Counted from the first letter of the stretch, positions 16,846-26,201 are shown. The stretch is 46,497 bases of DNA from Streptomyces abyssomicinicus (GCF_008974245.1 NZ_BBZI01000018.1:1-46497); one strand, 5' to 3'. Made by a program: numbers and translations. Notes: generated by a model not told the origin, from the letters alone.

Positions 16846-18174
16846 GTGGACGAGCCCGCCCCTCACCCGCTGTACATCGCACGGACGGCTCTGGGCCTGA
16901 CCCGCGTCGCGTTCGCGGAGAAGATCCAGGAGGCCGCCCGCCGGCGCAGCCTGCGCTCCGGCACGGACAAGCAGCGCGTACGGAAGTAGGAAGTCGACGG
17001 CGTGACGCCGGACACGGTTTCCCAGGTGTACATCGCCGAGGCGCTGAACATCCCTGTCGAGCTGGTTGATCCCCCAAGGTGGCCGCAGTGGCTGCCGGGC
17101 GTCAGCGGCCACGTGGTTCCGCTCGGTCCGCCCAGCCCGGTCACCGCCCTGCGAGAGGCACTGCGAACAACCATGAACCGCTCCCGCCGCACCTTCCTGA
17201 CCGCTGTCTCGGGCAGCGCGCTGATCACGTTGGCCGACGCGTGGGCAGACGCCGACGCGTGGGCCGCGGTCGGCGAGCCGGAGAACAGCACCACAGCGGT
17301 CGGCGAGGAGCTGGTCGTGCTGCTGGAGCAGACCGGCGCCAGCCTGACCGCTCAGGCGACCGAGCAGCGTCAGCACACCGCCCCGCTGATCGACGCCCTG
17401 CTCACCACGGTCACCAACATGATCGAGGGCGGCCGGTACACCCAGCCCGTCAGGGTACGTCTGCACGCCCTGGCTGCCCGGCTGTCCCAGACGGTGGGCT
17501 GGCACCGCTTCGACCTGGGCCTGCACGCAGAGGCCAGCCAGTACTGGATCGCCGGGCTGCACAGCGCCCACACCAGCGACGACCGCGACATGGGCGCGGC
17601 CCTGCTCGGCGACCTCGCCTACCAGGCGTCCTGGCGGCACGACCCCCGCACCGCCGCCAGCATCCTCGAGCGGGCCCTCGCCGGAACCCGCCACCCCACC
17701 GCCCGCTCGCTGTTGAACCTGCGTCTCGCACGGGCCATGGCAGCACAGGGCGAACGCGGGGCGACACTGCGGGCCCTCTCAGCTGCCGAGCAGCTCCTCA
17801 ACGCGCCGTCCGCCGACCCGGCACCCGCATGGTGCTCATGGATGTCACCCGCCGACCTGGCCGTCGACTCGGGCCAAGCCCTACTCGACCTCGGCGACAC
17901 CCGCCACGCCCACCAGCTCATCCGCGAGGGCCAGCAGATGCTGCCAGCCAGCCGCGACAAAACGCGAGGAATCTTCCTCACCTACGAGGCACAGAGCTAC
18001 CTCGACCTGAAAGAGCCCGAACGTGCGGCAGCGACAGCCCTGGAAGCACTCGCGGTCGCCCAGCGCATCGGCGCCCCGCGGTGCGCCACCCTGGTCCAGG
18101 AGCTGATGCCCGCCTTCGCTGCATACCCGCACGTCCGGGGAGTCGGGGAACTGCTCGACCGGGCAACCACATAA
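16846..18174 (+). pseudogene. XRE-type HTH regulator with TPR-like domain, interrupted by in-frame TAG
   Basis: From GTG 16846 the frame encodes an XRE-type HTH (PLYIARTALGLTRVAFAEKI, then RSGTDKQRV). It stops at TAG 16987-16989 and reopens in the same frame with EVDGVTP and continues to 18174. Actinomycete homologues read KQRVWKWE.DGVTPD here, so the TAG stands where TGG (Trp) is expected, and the preceding Trp is Arg (CGG). The rest is intact: ALREALRTTMNRSRRTFL, then about 280 residues of helical TPR-like repeats (GLHSAHTSDDRDMGAALLGD, RALAGTRHPTARSLLNLRLA). Either the gene is inactivated, or the C-terminal part is made alone from GTG 17002. It diverges from the sugar operon. Confidence 0.75.
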
Positions 18175-18189
18175 CGGGCTGAGGTCAGG

Positions 18190-18500
18190 ACCCGTTGCAG
18201 CGGACAGTGGTTCAGGCCCAACGACAACCGCACCATCGAGGGCCCAGCGGACTGGGCATTGACCATCTCGTCCCGCTGGCTGAGGCGTGGGACTCCGACG
18301 CCAGCACCCGGACGGCCGCAGAGCCCCATGCCTTCGCCAACGAGCTCGGAGACAACCGACACCCGATCGCCGTCTCCGCCTCCTCCAACCGCTCCAAGGG
18401 CGACCAGATCCCACCACCTGGCTACCGGCTACCGGCTAGCACTGCACCTACGTCACCGACTGGATCACCGTTAAAGCGCGGGACAGGGCAGGCGGTCACC
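18190..18500 (+). pseudogene. HNH-family nuclease remnant (DUF1524-like)
   Basis: Across three frames the stretch reads as the C-terminal HNH domain common in Streptomyces secreted nucleases. WFRPNDNRTIEGPAD is followed, after a shift near 18250, by IDHLVPLAEAWDS. FANELGDNRHPIAVSASSN and RSKGDQ come next, then after a second shift near 18410 TYVTDWITVKA. The His of DHLVPL and the Asn/Lys of the NRSKGDQ part survive, but no single frame spans the domain and there is no N-terminus. It is a decayed gene. Confidence 0.65.
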
Positions 18501-18702
18501 AGCCAATGATCGCAATCGCTGCGGCGATGAGCGCTGCGGCCACCGTCAGCGTCGCCGCGAACGCGGCTGCGGCGCGGCTGATCGCGGCCGGATAGGTAGC
18601 GTCATCACGGCGGGCCAGATAGCCAGCCCCGGCTGCGGCCAGTACGGCGAAAGCCAGGACAACCACAGCAGCGAAAATCAGCACAGCAAACCGGTACGGC
18701 AC
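18496..18702 (-). CDS. Small membrane protein with two transmembrane segments
   Basis: From GTG 18702, preceded by GAAGGGAAACG, a 68-residue protein starts VPYRFAVLIFAAVVVLAFA and has a second hydrophobic stretch AAAFAATLTVAAALIAAA; GYLARRDDATYPAA lies between. Small proteins of this layout are frequent in Streptomyces mobile elements. The upstream in-frame extension lacks a ribosome-binding site and is not used. Function is unknown. Confidence 0.6.
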   Translation of the reverse strand: MPYRFAVLIFAAVVVLAFAVLAAAGAGYLARRDDATYPAAISRAAAAFAATLTVAAALIAAAIAIIGW

Positions 18703-18825
18703 GGTCGTTTCCCTTCTCAGCGACAGCGCATCTGCAGCACTGCTCTGCAACCGAATCTGCCGGTCCAGGTGTTCGCCATGGTTCGCGTGAACAATGATGG
18801 ACATCGGTGAACAGCGCGATGGGGG

Positions 18826-21800
18826 ATGCGAAGGTTGAGCGGGTACACAAGCGCAGAACGAAGCGAGGCGCGCGCCGAACTCCAGAAGAGATTAGCTGAG
18901 GCGTTGGCCAAGTCGGGGCTCAACCAGACCGAGCTCGCCCGCAAGGCACAACTGAGCCGGACTGTGGTCAACAGGGCCCTGAAGTCATCGGACGAGCCGC
19001 TGACCGCTCATACCGTCGCTGCCATGGCCAAGGCGTTGCGTATCGACAAAGACACACAGAGTGACCTCCTGAAACTGCAGAGGATCGCATCGGCTTCCCA
19101 CCAAGCCAGCAGTGTCCTTGAGGCGAATGCCGTCGGGCAGGCAGTAGGGCGGCCGATCAGGGAGTGGGATCCATACGACCTGGAAGTGCACCCCGCCAGC
19201 ACCCCCCTCGTCTTCAAAGCGGCCACCCACGCACCGGTCCGTAACGGGCAGCATCCCGTGCTGCCCGGGTACGTACCGCGTGGCCATGACCACATACTCA
19301 CGGACGTGGTCAGGGCGGCCATGGACGGGCGAAGCGAGATGCTGGTCCTGGTCGGCTCGTCGTCCACCGGGAAGACGCGAGCCTGCTGGGAAGCCGTCCA
19401 GCAGCTTCCCTCGACCTGGAGGCTGTGGCACCCCTTCGATCCCACCAGGGCCGAGGCAGCGCTCGCCTACATCCAGCATGTGGGGCCACGCACGGTGGTC
19501 TGGCTGAACGAGGCCCAGCATTATCTCGGCGATACACGCCACGGCGAAGCCATCGCAGGTTCGCTCCATGCACTTCTGACCGACCCTTCCCGCGGGCCAG
19601 TTCTGGTCCTGGGCACCTTGTGGTCTGACTACGAGCGCAGTTACAAAGCCCTGCCGACCCCTGGCAGTCCCGACCCTCACGCACAGGTCCGCCAGCTGCT
19701 GGCAGGCCGAACACTGACTGTCCCTGAATCGTTCGACCAGTCGGCGCTGGACGCCGCCCGTGTCCTCGCCGACGGCGGGGACGGCGCGCTGTCCGCAGCC
19801 TTGGAACGCGCCACGGACGGGCGGATCACCCAGAACCTCGCGGGAGCCCCTGAGCTCCTTCGCCGGTACCGCACGGCCAGCCCGCCCGCACACGCGATCC
19901 TCGCCGCCGCGATGGACGGCCGCCGTCTCGGTGCCGGCCTCCACCTGCCTCTCGCCTTCCTCACTGCCGCGTCCGAGGACTACCTCAATGACCATGAGTA
20001 CGACGCCCTCTCCCCTGACTGGGAGGAGCAGGCGCTCGCCGAACTCGTCGAACCCGTCCACGGCCAACTAGCTCCACTGCGGCGGGCACGGCCCCGCGCC
20101 GCCCGCCGCTCCCCCGGTATCCCGGTTGGCTCCCGATCGGGCACATCCGCCTCAGCCGATAGCGTCTACCGCCTCGCGGACTACCTCGAACAGCATGGCC
20201 GGCAGGAACGTCAGCGTTTCTGCCCGCCGAACTCCTTCTGGGATGCCGCCGCCGACTACCTAGCAGGGCCTGACGAGCTGATCGCACTCGCTCACGCGGC
20301 CGCGAACCGCCTCCGATACCGGGTGGCTGTCGGCCTGTTCGAATTGGCTGATCGCCGTGGAAGTCCCACCGCGTGGCACGGAGCAGCATCAATGTGGATG
20401 GAGGCGGGTCAGCACGCGCAGGCTAGGCGGGTGGCCGAAAAGGCCGCAGCGGGTGGCAACACCGACGCGCTTATATGGCTGGAACGTCATCATCGACTGG
20501 CTGGCGCCCACGAGCCAGCGGACGCTTTTAGGTTGAGAGCTGTCCAAGCTGGGCACCCCGAAGCCCTAGCCGATCTGGCCTGGGTTCGCTATCAAAGCGG
20601 GGACCATGCGTCCGCAGAGGAACTCGCCCGCCCAGCGGCCGAAGCCGGTCACTCCCAGGCCATGGTTTTGCTGGGACGTATCTGCATGAAAGCCAGGAAC
20701 CGGCTGCAGGCGTTGGAATGGTACCGACGGGCAGCGCAAGACGACGACGCTGACGGTCTCGCCAACCTGGCGACCCTGCTGGAAGAGGATGGAGACAGCC
20801 AGGGTGCTGAACGCGCCGCGGCACAGGCTGACATCGTTATAGGGGACCGCGGCATCCTGGAGAACCTGATCGAGTGGCGGGAAGAGCGCGGGGACTACGA
20901 CGGCGCGGAAGCAGCAGCGCAGCACGGAGCCGACGCAGGAGACCCTGGCTATCTGGAGCACCTCACCCGGCTGCGTGAAGGACGAGGCCAGACGGCAGAA
21001 GCGGTACGCCTTGCCAAACGCGCGGCCGATGCCGGCGCGGCGGGAGAGCTCCTACGGTCGTCTCTTCGCCTACGCCGAAGCGGAGACGTGAGCACTGCGG
21101 ACCGGCTCTTCGAGTACGCCCGAAAAAGAGCATCAGGATTCGAGCTCCTCTCACTCGCGCATGAATGCGAGGGCACAGTCGGGGACCGGAGCGAAGCGGA
21201 GCGACTGTACCGAGCAGCCGCTGGTGCGGGCCAAATGGTGGCCTTCTTCCATCTGGCCAGAATGCATGAGGAGGACGGCAACCACGAACAGGCAGACCAG
21301 CACTATCGGCGCGCTACCGATGCGCACGTGCCGCTCGCCTTGGTGTGGCTGGCCAAGCGGCTGGAGGATGGTGGGAGCCCAGACGAGGCCGAGGAGGCCG
21401 CGCTCGCTGCGCTGGCCGATGATGACTACAGAGACGATGCTGCCGAAGGTCTTCTATGCCTTGTGCGTCGGCGGGAGGAGAGGGGGGACGGCGTCGGGGC
21501 TGAGCGGCTGGCATGCCGGGCCTTCGATGAGGATGAAGCCGGCGTGCTCGACTGGCTGGCTGGACAGCGTCACCAGGCCGGAGACCTCCAGGGCGCCACT
21601 AAGCTTTACCGCTATGCCGAACAGGCAGGCACCCTTCTGCCCGGCCTAGCCGATTGCCTTGCGAAGACAGACCGGAAAGCAGGACGTGCCGTAATCGTCC
21701 AGCTAGCCAACTCGGGCTACTGGCGTGCCGGGCATAAAATGGCAGACTTCCTAGGAGACGTAGAAGGCCAGCGGATGCGCCGGTACGGGTTGGAACCGGA

Positions 21801-21828
21801 CGGCTCACTCGCCGACCCTTGGGACTGA
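18826..21828 (+). CDS. Large HTH / P-loop NTPase / Sel1-TPR repeat protein
   Basis: A 1000-residue three-part protein. Residues 15-75 form an XRE-type HTH (LNQTELARKAQLSRTVVNRALK). Residues 165-280 hold a P-loop NTPase with Walker A GSSSTGKT (about 177-184), a Walker-B-like VVWLNEAQHYL and VLVLGTLW. From about 470 to the end run Sel1/TPR-like helical repeats of the type A...GH..A...LA.....G....A..., with many Asp/Glu/Ala. This layout recalls STAND-type signalling NTPases: sensor repeats, switch and DNA-binding effector. It is monocistronic. ATG 18826 has no proper Shine-Dalgarno; the in-frame TTG at 18835 is preceded by GGGGGA and may be the true start. Confidence 0.75.
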   Translation: MRRLSGYTSAERSEARAELQKRLAEALAKSGLNQTELARKAQLSRTVVNRALKSSDEPLTAHTVAAMAKALRIDKDTQSDLLKLQRIASASHQASSVLEANAVGQAVGRPIREWDPYDLEVHPASTPLVFKAATHAPVRNGQHPVLPGYVPRGHDHILTDVVRAAMDGRSEMLVLVGSSSTGKTRACWEAVQQLPSTWRLWHPFDPTRAEAALAYIQHVGPRTVVWLNEAQHYLGDTRHGEAIAGSLHALLTDPSRGPVLVLGTLWSDYERSYKALPTPGSPDPHAQVRQLLAGRTLTVPESFDQSALDAARVLADGGDGALSAALERATDGRITQNLAGAPELLRRYRTASPPAHAILAAAMDGRRLGAGLHLPLAFLTAASEDYLNDHEYDALSPDWEEQALAELVEPVHGQLAPLRRARPRAARRSPGIPVGSRSGTSASADSVYRLADYLEQHGRQERQRFCPPNSFWDAAADYLAGPDELIALAHAAANRLRYRVAVGLFELADRRGSPTAWHGAASMWMEAGQHAQARRVAEKAAAGGNTDALIWLERHHRLAGAHEPADAFRLRAVQAGHPEALADLAWVRYQSGDHASAEELARPAAEAGHSQAMVLLGRICMKARNRLQALEWYRRAAQDDDADGLANLATLLEEDGDSQGAERAAAQADIVIGDRGILENLIEWREERGDYDGAEAAAQHGADAGDPGYLEHLTRLREGRGQTAEAVRLAKRAADAGAAGELLRSSLRLRRSGDVSTADRLFEYARKRASGFELLSLAHECEGTVGDRSEAERLYRAAAGAGQMVAFFHLARMHEEDGNHEQADQHYRRATDAHVPLALVWLAKRLEDGGSPDEAEEAALAALADDDYRDDAAEGLLCLVRRREERGDGVGAERLACRAFDEDEAGVLDWLAGQRHQAGDLQGATKLYRYAEQAGTLLPGLADCLAKTDRKAGRAVIVQLANSGYWRAGHKMADFLGDVEGQRMRRYGLEPDGSLADPWD

Positions 21829-22080
21829 AGTCTCTGACCCGGGCTCTGTTCACCGAGGTTCGCGAAGCCTCCCCGCAAGCGAGCGGTGGTCTGAGGCGCG
21901 GGAGAAGATCGGCGGCTTCGGACAGGCTGTCAGTCCTCTGGGGGGGCTTCGGCCCGGACACTCCGATCTGCTGTTCCAGGCGGTCAGCATAAGAAGCTGG
22001 ACTCCCCCACACAGACGGCCCCGCGGGCGACTGGCCGTCCGGCGGCCCCCGTGAAGGCGAACGAGGATGCAATGGCCGTT
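21829..22080. other. Short gap without a gene
   Basis: Between the NTPase stop and the end of the convergent GNAT gene. Frames here are low complexity. No perfect hairpin was noticed. Confidence 0.3.
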
Positions 22081-22554
22081 TCAGGACCGCGAGACGAGCG
22101 CCGTGCGGATAGTGTCCAAACGGGCGCCGAGCAGGGAAGTACCGGTGACGGGACGCATTCCGCAATGGTGGAAGAACGCCCTTCGGGCATCGGCACGGTG
22201 GGGTTCGGGGTAAAGGACGAGGCTGCCCAGTCGGGCTGCCTCGGCATCGACGGCGAAGCGTCCCACGAGCGCGCTGCCGATGCCGGTGCGTCGTGAGTGC
22301 ACGGCAACGACCAGTTGCACGATGCGTGCCCGGGGAGGGGGGAACGCGCCGGACGCGAAGATCTCATTATCCGTGAACGTGCCCTCAACAAACCCTACGA
22401 CTGCAGAGCCCTGCAAGGCGACATAGAGACGCTCGTAGGGGCGGTAACGGTGATCGAGAAGGGCTTCGGCGTGAGAGCCCATGCCCTCCGCGACAAAAAG
22501 GGCGCGCAGGTTGCTCTCATGCTCCCCAGCCAGCTGGGTTATCTCCACAGTCAT
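22081..22554 (-). CDS. GNAT-family N-acetyltransferase
   Basis: A 157-residue protein, the usual GNAT length. The acetyl-CoA-binding motif A appears as IVQLVVAVHSRRTGIGSALV (R/Q-x-x-G-x-G/A form), preceded by strand VALQGSAVVGFVEGT and followed by GSLVLYPEPHRADARRAFFHHCGM, typical motif B. The substrate is unknown. ATG 22554 is chosen because the protein then begins MTVEITQLAGEHE; another ATG lies 12 bases upstream. Confidence 0.85.
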   Translation of the reverse strand: MTVEITQLAGEHESNLRALFVAEGMGSHAEALLDHRYRPYERLYVALQGSAVVGFVEGTFTDNEIFASGAFPPPRARIVQLVVAVHSRRTGIGSALVGRFAVDAEAARLGSLVLYPEPHRADARRAFFHHCGMRPVTGTSLLGARLDTIRTALVSRS

Positions 22555-22825
22555 GGTCCTCACCATAGAAGAACGCGATTCGACAGGTTGGGACCCGGTA
22601 GGTCGTGAAGCAGGGATGCTGGTTGGAGACTGAGGTACAGAGTTCATCGCAGGTCAACCGGTAGTTGCAGGTGCGGAGGCGGTCATTCCACCTGATGACT
22701 CATCGGTTACGAGGTGGGCAGGCGTGCCGGAGTCACACGAATGTTCGCATTTAGTCACGGTAGAGCTATGCCGGCGGCGGGTGCGCGGAAGTACGCGGCC
22801 CCGTTCCGGGATCGCCTTGTGGCAT

Positions 22826-22856
22826 GAAAAAGCCCCGCCGGTCGCCCGGCGGGGCT
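22826..22856 (-). terminator. Rho-independent terminator of the second toxin-antitoxin pair
   Basis: A near-perfect 11-bp stem (AGCCCCGCCGG / CCCGGCGGGGCT, 22831-22856) is followed on the minus strand by five U residues (22830-22826). It lies 17 bases past the toxin stop. Confidence 0.85.
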
Positions 22857-22873
22857 GGGTGGCTCGGGCCGGT

Positions 22874-23146
22874 TCAGGGACCGGCGATGAGCCAGAGGAT
22901 GAGCACCGCGTCCAAGCCCGGGCTGTAGCGGTAGACCACGGAGATGCCGCGGCCGCCGGTCTGCTCGGGCAGCAGCTCGATCACGTACGACTCGGAGTCC
23001 GGGTCGGCGGCCGGGAGGCTGCGGGCGCGGTCGGTGTCAGGGTCGTCCTCGAGGAGCCGGCGGATCGACTCGACGGCGGCCTGCTCGCTCCGGACAAGTT
23101 CGGCGCGGATCTTCTCGGCGGCGTCGGAGTAGAAGGCGTGGCTCAC
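22874..23146 (-). CDS. RelE/ParE-like toxin of a second pair
   Basis: A 90-residue protein starting at GTG 23146 (MSHAFYSDAAEKIRAELV), with a helical N-terminus, ESIRRLLEDDP, YVIELLPEQTGGRGISVVYR and a C-terminal strand AVLILWLIAGP. Size and order fit the RelE/ParE superfamily, though basic catalytic residues are few. Its GTG overlaps the upstream TGA (GTGA), the same coupling as at 11101-11104. Confidence 0.55.
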   Translation of the reverse strand: MSHAFYSDAAEKIRAELVRSEQAAVESIRRLLEDDPDTDRARSLPAADPDSESYVIELLPEQTGGRGISVVYRYSPGLDAVLILWLIAGP

Positions 23147-23430
23147 CGGGCGCCCGCCTCGGCGAGCTTGCGGCGCAGCTCGTCGGTGACGTCGTCGGTG
23201 GTGCGGGCGAGGGCGGCCATGCCCTGCAGGTCGGTCCGGAGCAGTATCCGGTGCCGGTACGCCTGGGTGATCTCGCGGACTCGGGTCAGGTCGTCCAGGT
23301 CGATGGCCGCGAGCTCACGCTCGAAGTGCTCCAGGTCGCCGGGGAAGCCGTGGAACAGCAGGGCGGCCCTGAGTTCGGCGAGCGTGCGCATCGGCGGTAC
23401 GGCGTCGTGGTGCTCGGGCTGTGCCGTCAC
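23143..23430 (-). CDS. Antitoxin-like protein (DUF6247-type layout)
   Basis: A 95-residue helical protein from GTG 23430 with GGAG about 9 bases upstream. It contains MRTLAELRAALLFHGFPGDL, FERELAAIDLDDLTRVREI and ARTTDDVTDELRRKLAEAG. It precedes a RelE-like gene and is coupled to it, so an antitoxin role is inferred. A frame extending to 23742 exists but the extra N-terminus is low complexity. Confidence 0.55.
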   Translation of the reverse strand: MTAQPEHHDAVPPMRTLAELRAALLFHGFPGDLEHFERELAAIDLDDLTRVREITQAYRHRILLRTDLQGMAALARTTDDVTDELRRKLAEAGAR

Positions 23431-23710
23431 AGCGCGCTCCTCTCTCGGTCGTGATGCCAGTGTCCTACGCCCTGCGGCCCGAGGTGCGCACTTCGTGCCG
23501 CAATGGCGGGCCGGACTTCCCGCGCGTCCGGCCCTGCGGCCTGGCGCTGCTGGTGACTGGTCCGGAAAACGGCGGACTGAAACGGCGAGGCCGTTCGCCC
23601 AAGGTTCACCATTAAGGGGCATTTCATCGGGATATAGCCACGGCCCGGTCCTGAGCACTCCTACGTTGAAGCACCTGCAGCAGCCGATCACGAAGGACGA
23701 CGGAACAGCA

Positions 23711-23908
23711 ATGAGCGCTTCTATCCAGCCCCCGCCCCTCACCGGCCCTCAGATGGTCGCGGCCACCACCGTCGTAGCCCTCACCGTCACGGCGTTCTCG
23801 GCAGCGCTGTGGGGGAACGCTGAGCAGAGCAAGCGCGGCTTCCGTCTGCTGGACTGGCTGGACAGCCACCGCAGGACGGAACTCCCGCCTGCAGAGGCGG
23901 ACCTGTAA
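23711..23908 (+). CDS. Small hydrophobic protein
   Basis: A 65-residue ORF (ATG 23711) with one probable membrane segment, MVAATTVVALTVTAFSAALW, then a charged tail with SKRGFRLLDWLDSHRRTELP. The ribosome-binding site is weak (GAAGGA about 20 bases upstream). No family recognised; coding is plausible because codon third positions are GC-rich. Confidence 0.45.
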   Translation: MSASIQPPPLTGPQMVAATTVVALTVTAFSAALWGNAEQSKRGFRLLDWLDSHRRTELPPAEADL

Positions 23909-23933
23909 GGCCCGCATGCACGTCTGCGTGGCG

Positions 23934-25460
23934 TCATGCCAGCACCAGCGCGCGCAGGCTAGCTCCGGCGGCCAGGCGGGCCCGCTCGTACGGCGGGGCG
24001 GTGCGGTTGCGAGTCAGCGGGCGCAGCACCGCCTGGTCCTCGGTGTCGCCCGGGTACAGGGCGCGCAGGTCGGCGGTCATCCTCCGGCCGCCTCCAACGG
24101 AGCAGGTGTAGTCGTCGACGACCGTCTGCACGATCCGTTCGTCGAGGCCGGGCTCGTGGGGGCGGCCGCGCAGCGCGTAGGCGAGGTGGCGGCGGGCTTC
24201 GGCGAGCAGGTGGTGGAGGGAGAAGGCGCCGCGCATCACGTAGACCACGGAGGCGACGTCGACGGCGGCCAGGGCGACGTCGACCACCGGCCGCACCCGT
24301 GCCCACACCGCCGCGGCCGCCGCTCGCGCCCGCTCGGCGAGCCGGTAGACGGTGCAGGCGCCGAACGCGGCGATCGCGGAGGCGCGCCATCGCTTGCGCA
24401 GCTCGGTCAGCGACAGCAGCTCGGTGTGCTTGGGCGGGCGGGTCTGGTCGGCGGCCTGGCAGGCCAGCGCGTAGCCGGCCTTCTCCCCCGGCGCGTACCC
24501 CTGCCGTTCCTCGTACCTGGCCGTCAGGACGGGCAGCGCGTCCTCGATCTGCTGACGGCGGGTCGACTGCCAGCCGATCAGCCGCCGGTCGATACCCGCG
24601 ATCTCCATGACGGGGCGACGGCCCGGAGTCACCTCGCGCGGCTCCCACGCCCACCGGAGCCGGGCGGACACCTCCTCCATGAACAGGAGGGTGTAGAGGG
24701 TGTCGGCGACGACAATGTTGGCGAGCATCGTGTCCGCGGAGAGGTTGCCCCAACTGCCGTCCGGCCGCCGGGCGCGGATCGAGACCACCGCGTGGTCGTG
24801 CAGCAGCGGCTTCAACTCGCCAGCGCGGGACTCGTAGTGACGGAACACAGCGACGATCAGCCCGTCCCGGACCGGCGCGCGGTGCTTGCCTCCGCTCGCC
24901 CACCGGATCTGCGCGACCGACTCCTCCAGCCACGCCAGCGTCTTGTCCCGGGCGATGTCCTGACACGACTCCAGCACCAGACGGGTCTCGTCATCTGCGA
25001 GCGCCCACGCGATGTGTGCCGTCGGTGGCGCCCGGAACACCAGGTCCATCGCCAGCCACGGCGTGCGCTCCTTCGCCTTCTCCGTCTCGGGCGACGCGTT
25101 GTGCTCGATGGGCCTGCCCAGCACGGTCGCCCGCCGGGCACGGGCCGGGCTCTTGCCCTGCTCCAGGAGCTCACGCACGATCCGGTCGGCATCCGGGTGC
25201 CGGCCCTCTCCCAGGAGCAGCTCCGCCTGCCGCTCGATCACCACGTCCCCGGCCGCCAGGCCGAGCGCGGCCAGGCCCCCGCCCTTCCACACGCCGGGCG
25301 GAACACCGGCCTCGTCCTGGGCGGCACGCAACGGCGTCCCCGCCCGGCGGTGGCCGTCGCCGACCATCACGCCCCGAGTGAGGTAGCGCCACCCGTTCCC
25401 CGGGCGGACCTCCGCTTTGCTGATCACCGGCCCATGGAACCCCGGTGCTGACCTGCACAA
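23934..25460 (-). CDS. MobF (TrwC-type) relaxase domain protein lacking a helicase domain
   Basis: A 508-residue protein matching the N-terminal half of actinomycete MobF conjugative relaxases. It has WRYLTRGVMVGD at the catalytic-tyrosine region, VPPGVWKGGGLAALGL, GEGRHPDADRIVRELLEQG, MDLVFRAPPTAHIAWAL (the FDLVFS-like strand) and HDHAVVS near residues 221-227 for the metal-binding histidines. Relaxases nick oriT and carry the strand into the recipient. Full-length members add a C-terminal RecD-like helicase, absent here. The usual Tyr-Tyr of YYTREV is Tyr-Leu, so one tyrosine is lost. GTG 25460 lacks a ribosome-binding site; GTG 25427 (VISKAEV) is an alternative start. Confidence 0.75.
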   Translation of the reverse strand: MCRSAPGFHGPVISKAEVRPGNGWRYLTRGVMVGDGHRRAGTPLRAAQDEAGVPPGVWKGGGLAALGLAAGDVVIERQAELLLGEGRHPDADRIVRELLEQGKSPARARRATVLGRPIEHNASPETEKAKERTPWLAMDLVFRAPPTAHIAWALADDETRLVLESCQDIARDKTLAWLEESVAQIRWASGGKHRAPVRDGLIVAVFRHYESRAGELKPLLHDHAVVSIRARRPDGSWGNLSADTMLANIVVADTLYTLLFMEEVSARLRWAWEPREVTPGRRPVMEIAGIDRRLIGWQSTRRQQIEDALPVLTARYEERQGYAPGEKAGYALACQAADQTRPPKHTELLSLTELRKRWRASAIAAFGACTVYRLAERARAAAAAVWARVRPVVDVALAAVDVASVVYVMRGAFSLHHLLAEARRHLAYALRGRPHEPGLDERIVQTVVDDYTCSVGGGRRMTADLRALYPGDTEDQAVLRPLTRNRTAPPYERARLAAGASLRALVLA

Positions 25461-25586
25461 AAGCGTGATCCGGGGTTGGTCCCGCCGGGCGGGAGGGCAT
25501 CACCGGATCTTCACCGGAGAGCCCGCCGGGCGGACCGCCGAGCCAGCCCGAGACAGTAAGCGGTCGGTGTGTGCATCATCCGCCGC

Positions 25587-25784
25587 ATGAAAATCACCAG
25601 GTACGGAGACCCCTGTCCCCTCTGCGGCACGCCGCTGCTCCTGGACGTGCTCCAGGTGCGCTCCGCGCAGTACGACTTCCCCACGGCCGAACGCGTCACC
25701 CGGCGCCAGTGCCCCGGCGGCTGCCACGTGAACCAGCCCGAGCAGTGGAAGGAGGCGATACACAGCCGCTACGGCGACTGCTGA
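25587..25784 (+). CDS. Small zinc-ribbon-like protein
   Basis: A 65-residue protein beginning MKITRYGDPCPLCGTPLLLD, with a second cysteine group CPGGC about 35 residues later, fitting a four-Cys zinc site. It ends in a charged EQWKEAIHSRYGDC. No ribosome-binding site precedes ATG 25587; GTG 25569 is in frame. Function unknown. Confidence 0.45.
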   Translation: MKITRYGDPCPLCGTPLLLDVLQVRSAQYDFPTAERVTRRQCPGGCHVNQPEQWKEAIHSRYGDC

Positions 25785-25865
25785 CGGCAGCCGTGCGAAT
25801 GCTGCGCACTCGAGGACAGTGGGTCCAGCGTGGCCTAGCAACGTGAAGTTGATCCGCCAAGAATC

Positions 25866-25895
25866 GCCGGACTTCCCCGATTGCGGAAGTCCGGC
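25866..25895. terminator. 11-bp hairpin
   Basis: GCCGGACTTCC (25866-25876) is exactly complementary to 25885-25895. It lies between the small zinc-ribbon gene and the parB fragment and could terminate either. No gene is visible in 25785-26066. Confidence 0.5.
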
Positions 25896-26019
25896 TCAAC
25901 CGCAGGGGTCAGCTCTCGACAGCCGCGATGCCGTCATCCGCATCGGTGTCGTCCTGGGCGCCGCTCGACACACCAGTGGCCCATCACCTCCCCACGGGTG
26001 GGCCACTGGACGTTCCAGA

Positions 26020-26046
26020 CTGCGCACGTCCTGGGGACGTGCGCAG
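26020..26046 (-). terminator. 12-bp hairpin after parB
   Basis: CTGCGCACGTCC (26020-26031) pairs perfectly with 26035-26046 around a 3-base loop, 21 bases past the parB stop on the minus strand. It is a good candidate terminator. Confidence 0.6.
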
Positions 26047-26201
26047 CTCCTGTTCGTCACGGCTACCTAGTTGGCCAGCAGTCTCGCCAAGGCGTGGCGG
26101 TTGTCCTCCGTCATGTGTTCTCTCAGGATGCGGTCGAGAGCCTTCGGGTCGTGCCATGGGAGATGAGGTGCGCTGTTGCGCGTCGAGGCCGCCGCCTCCG
26201 G

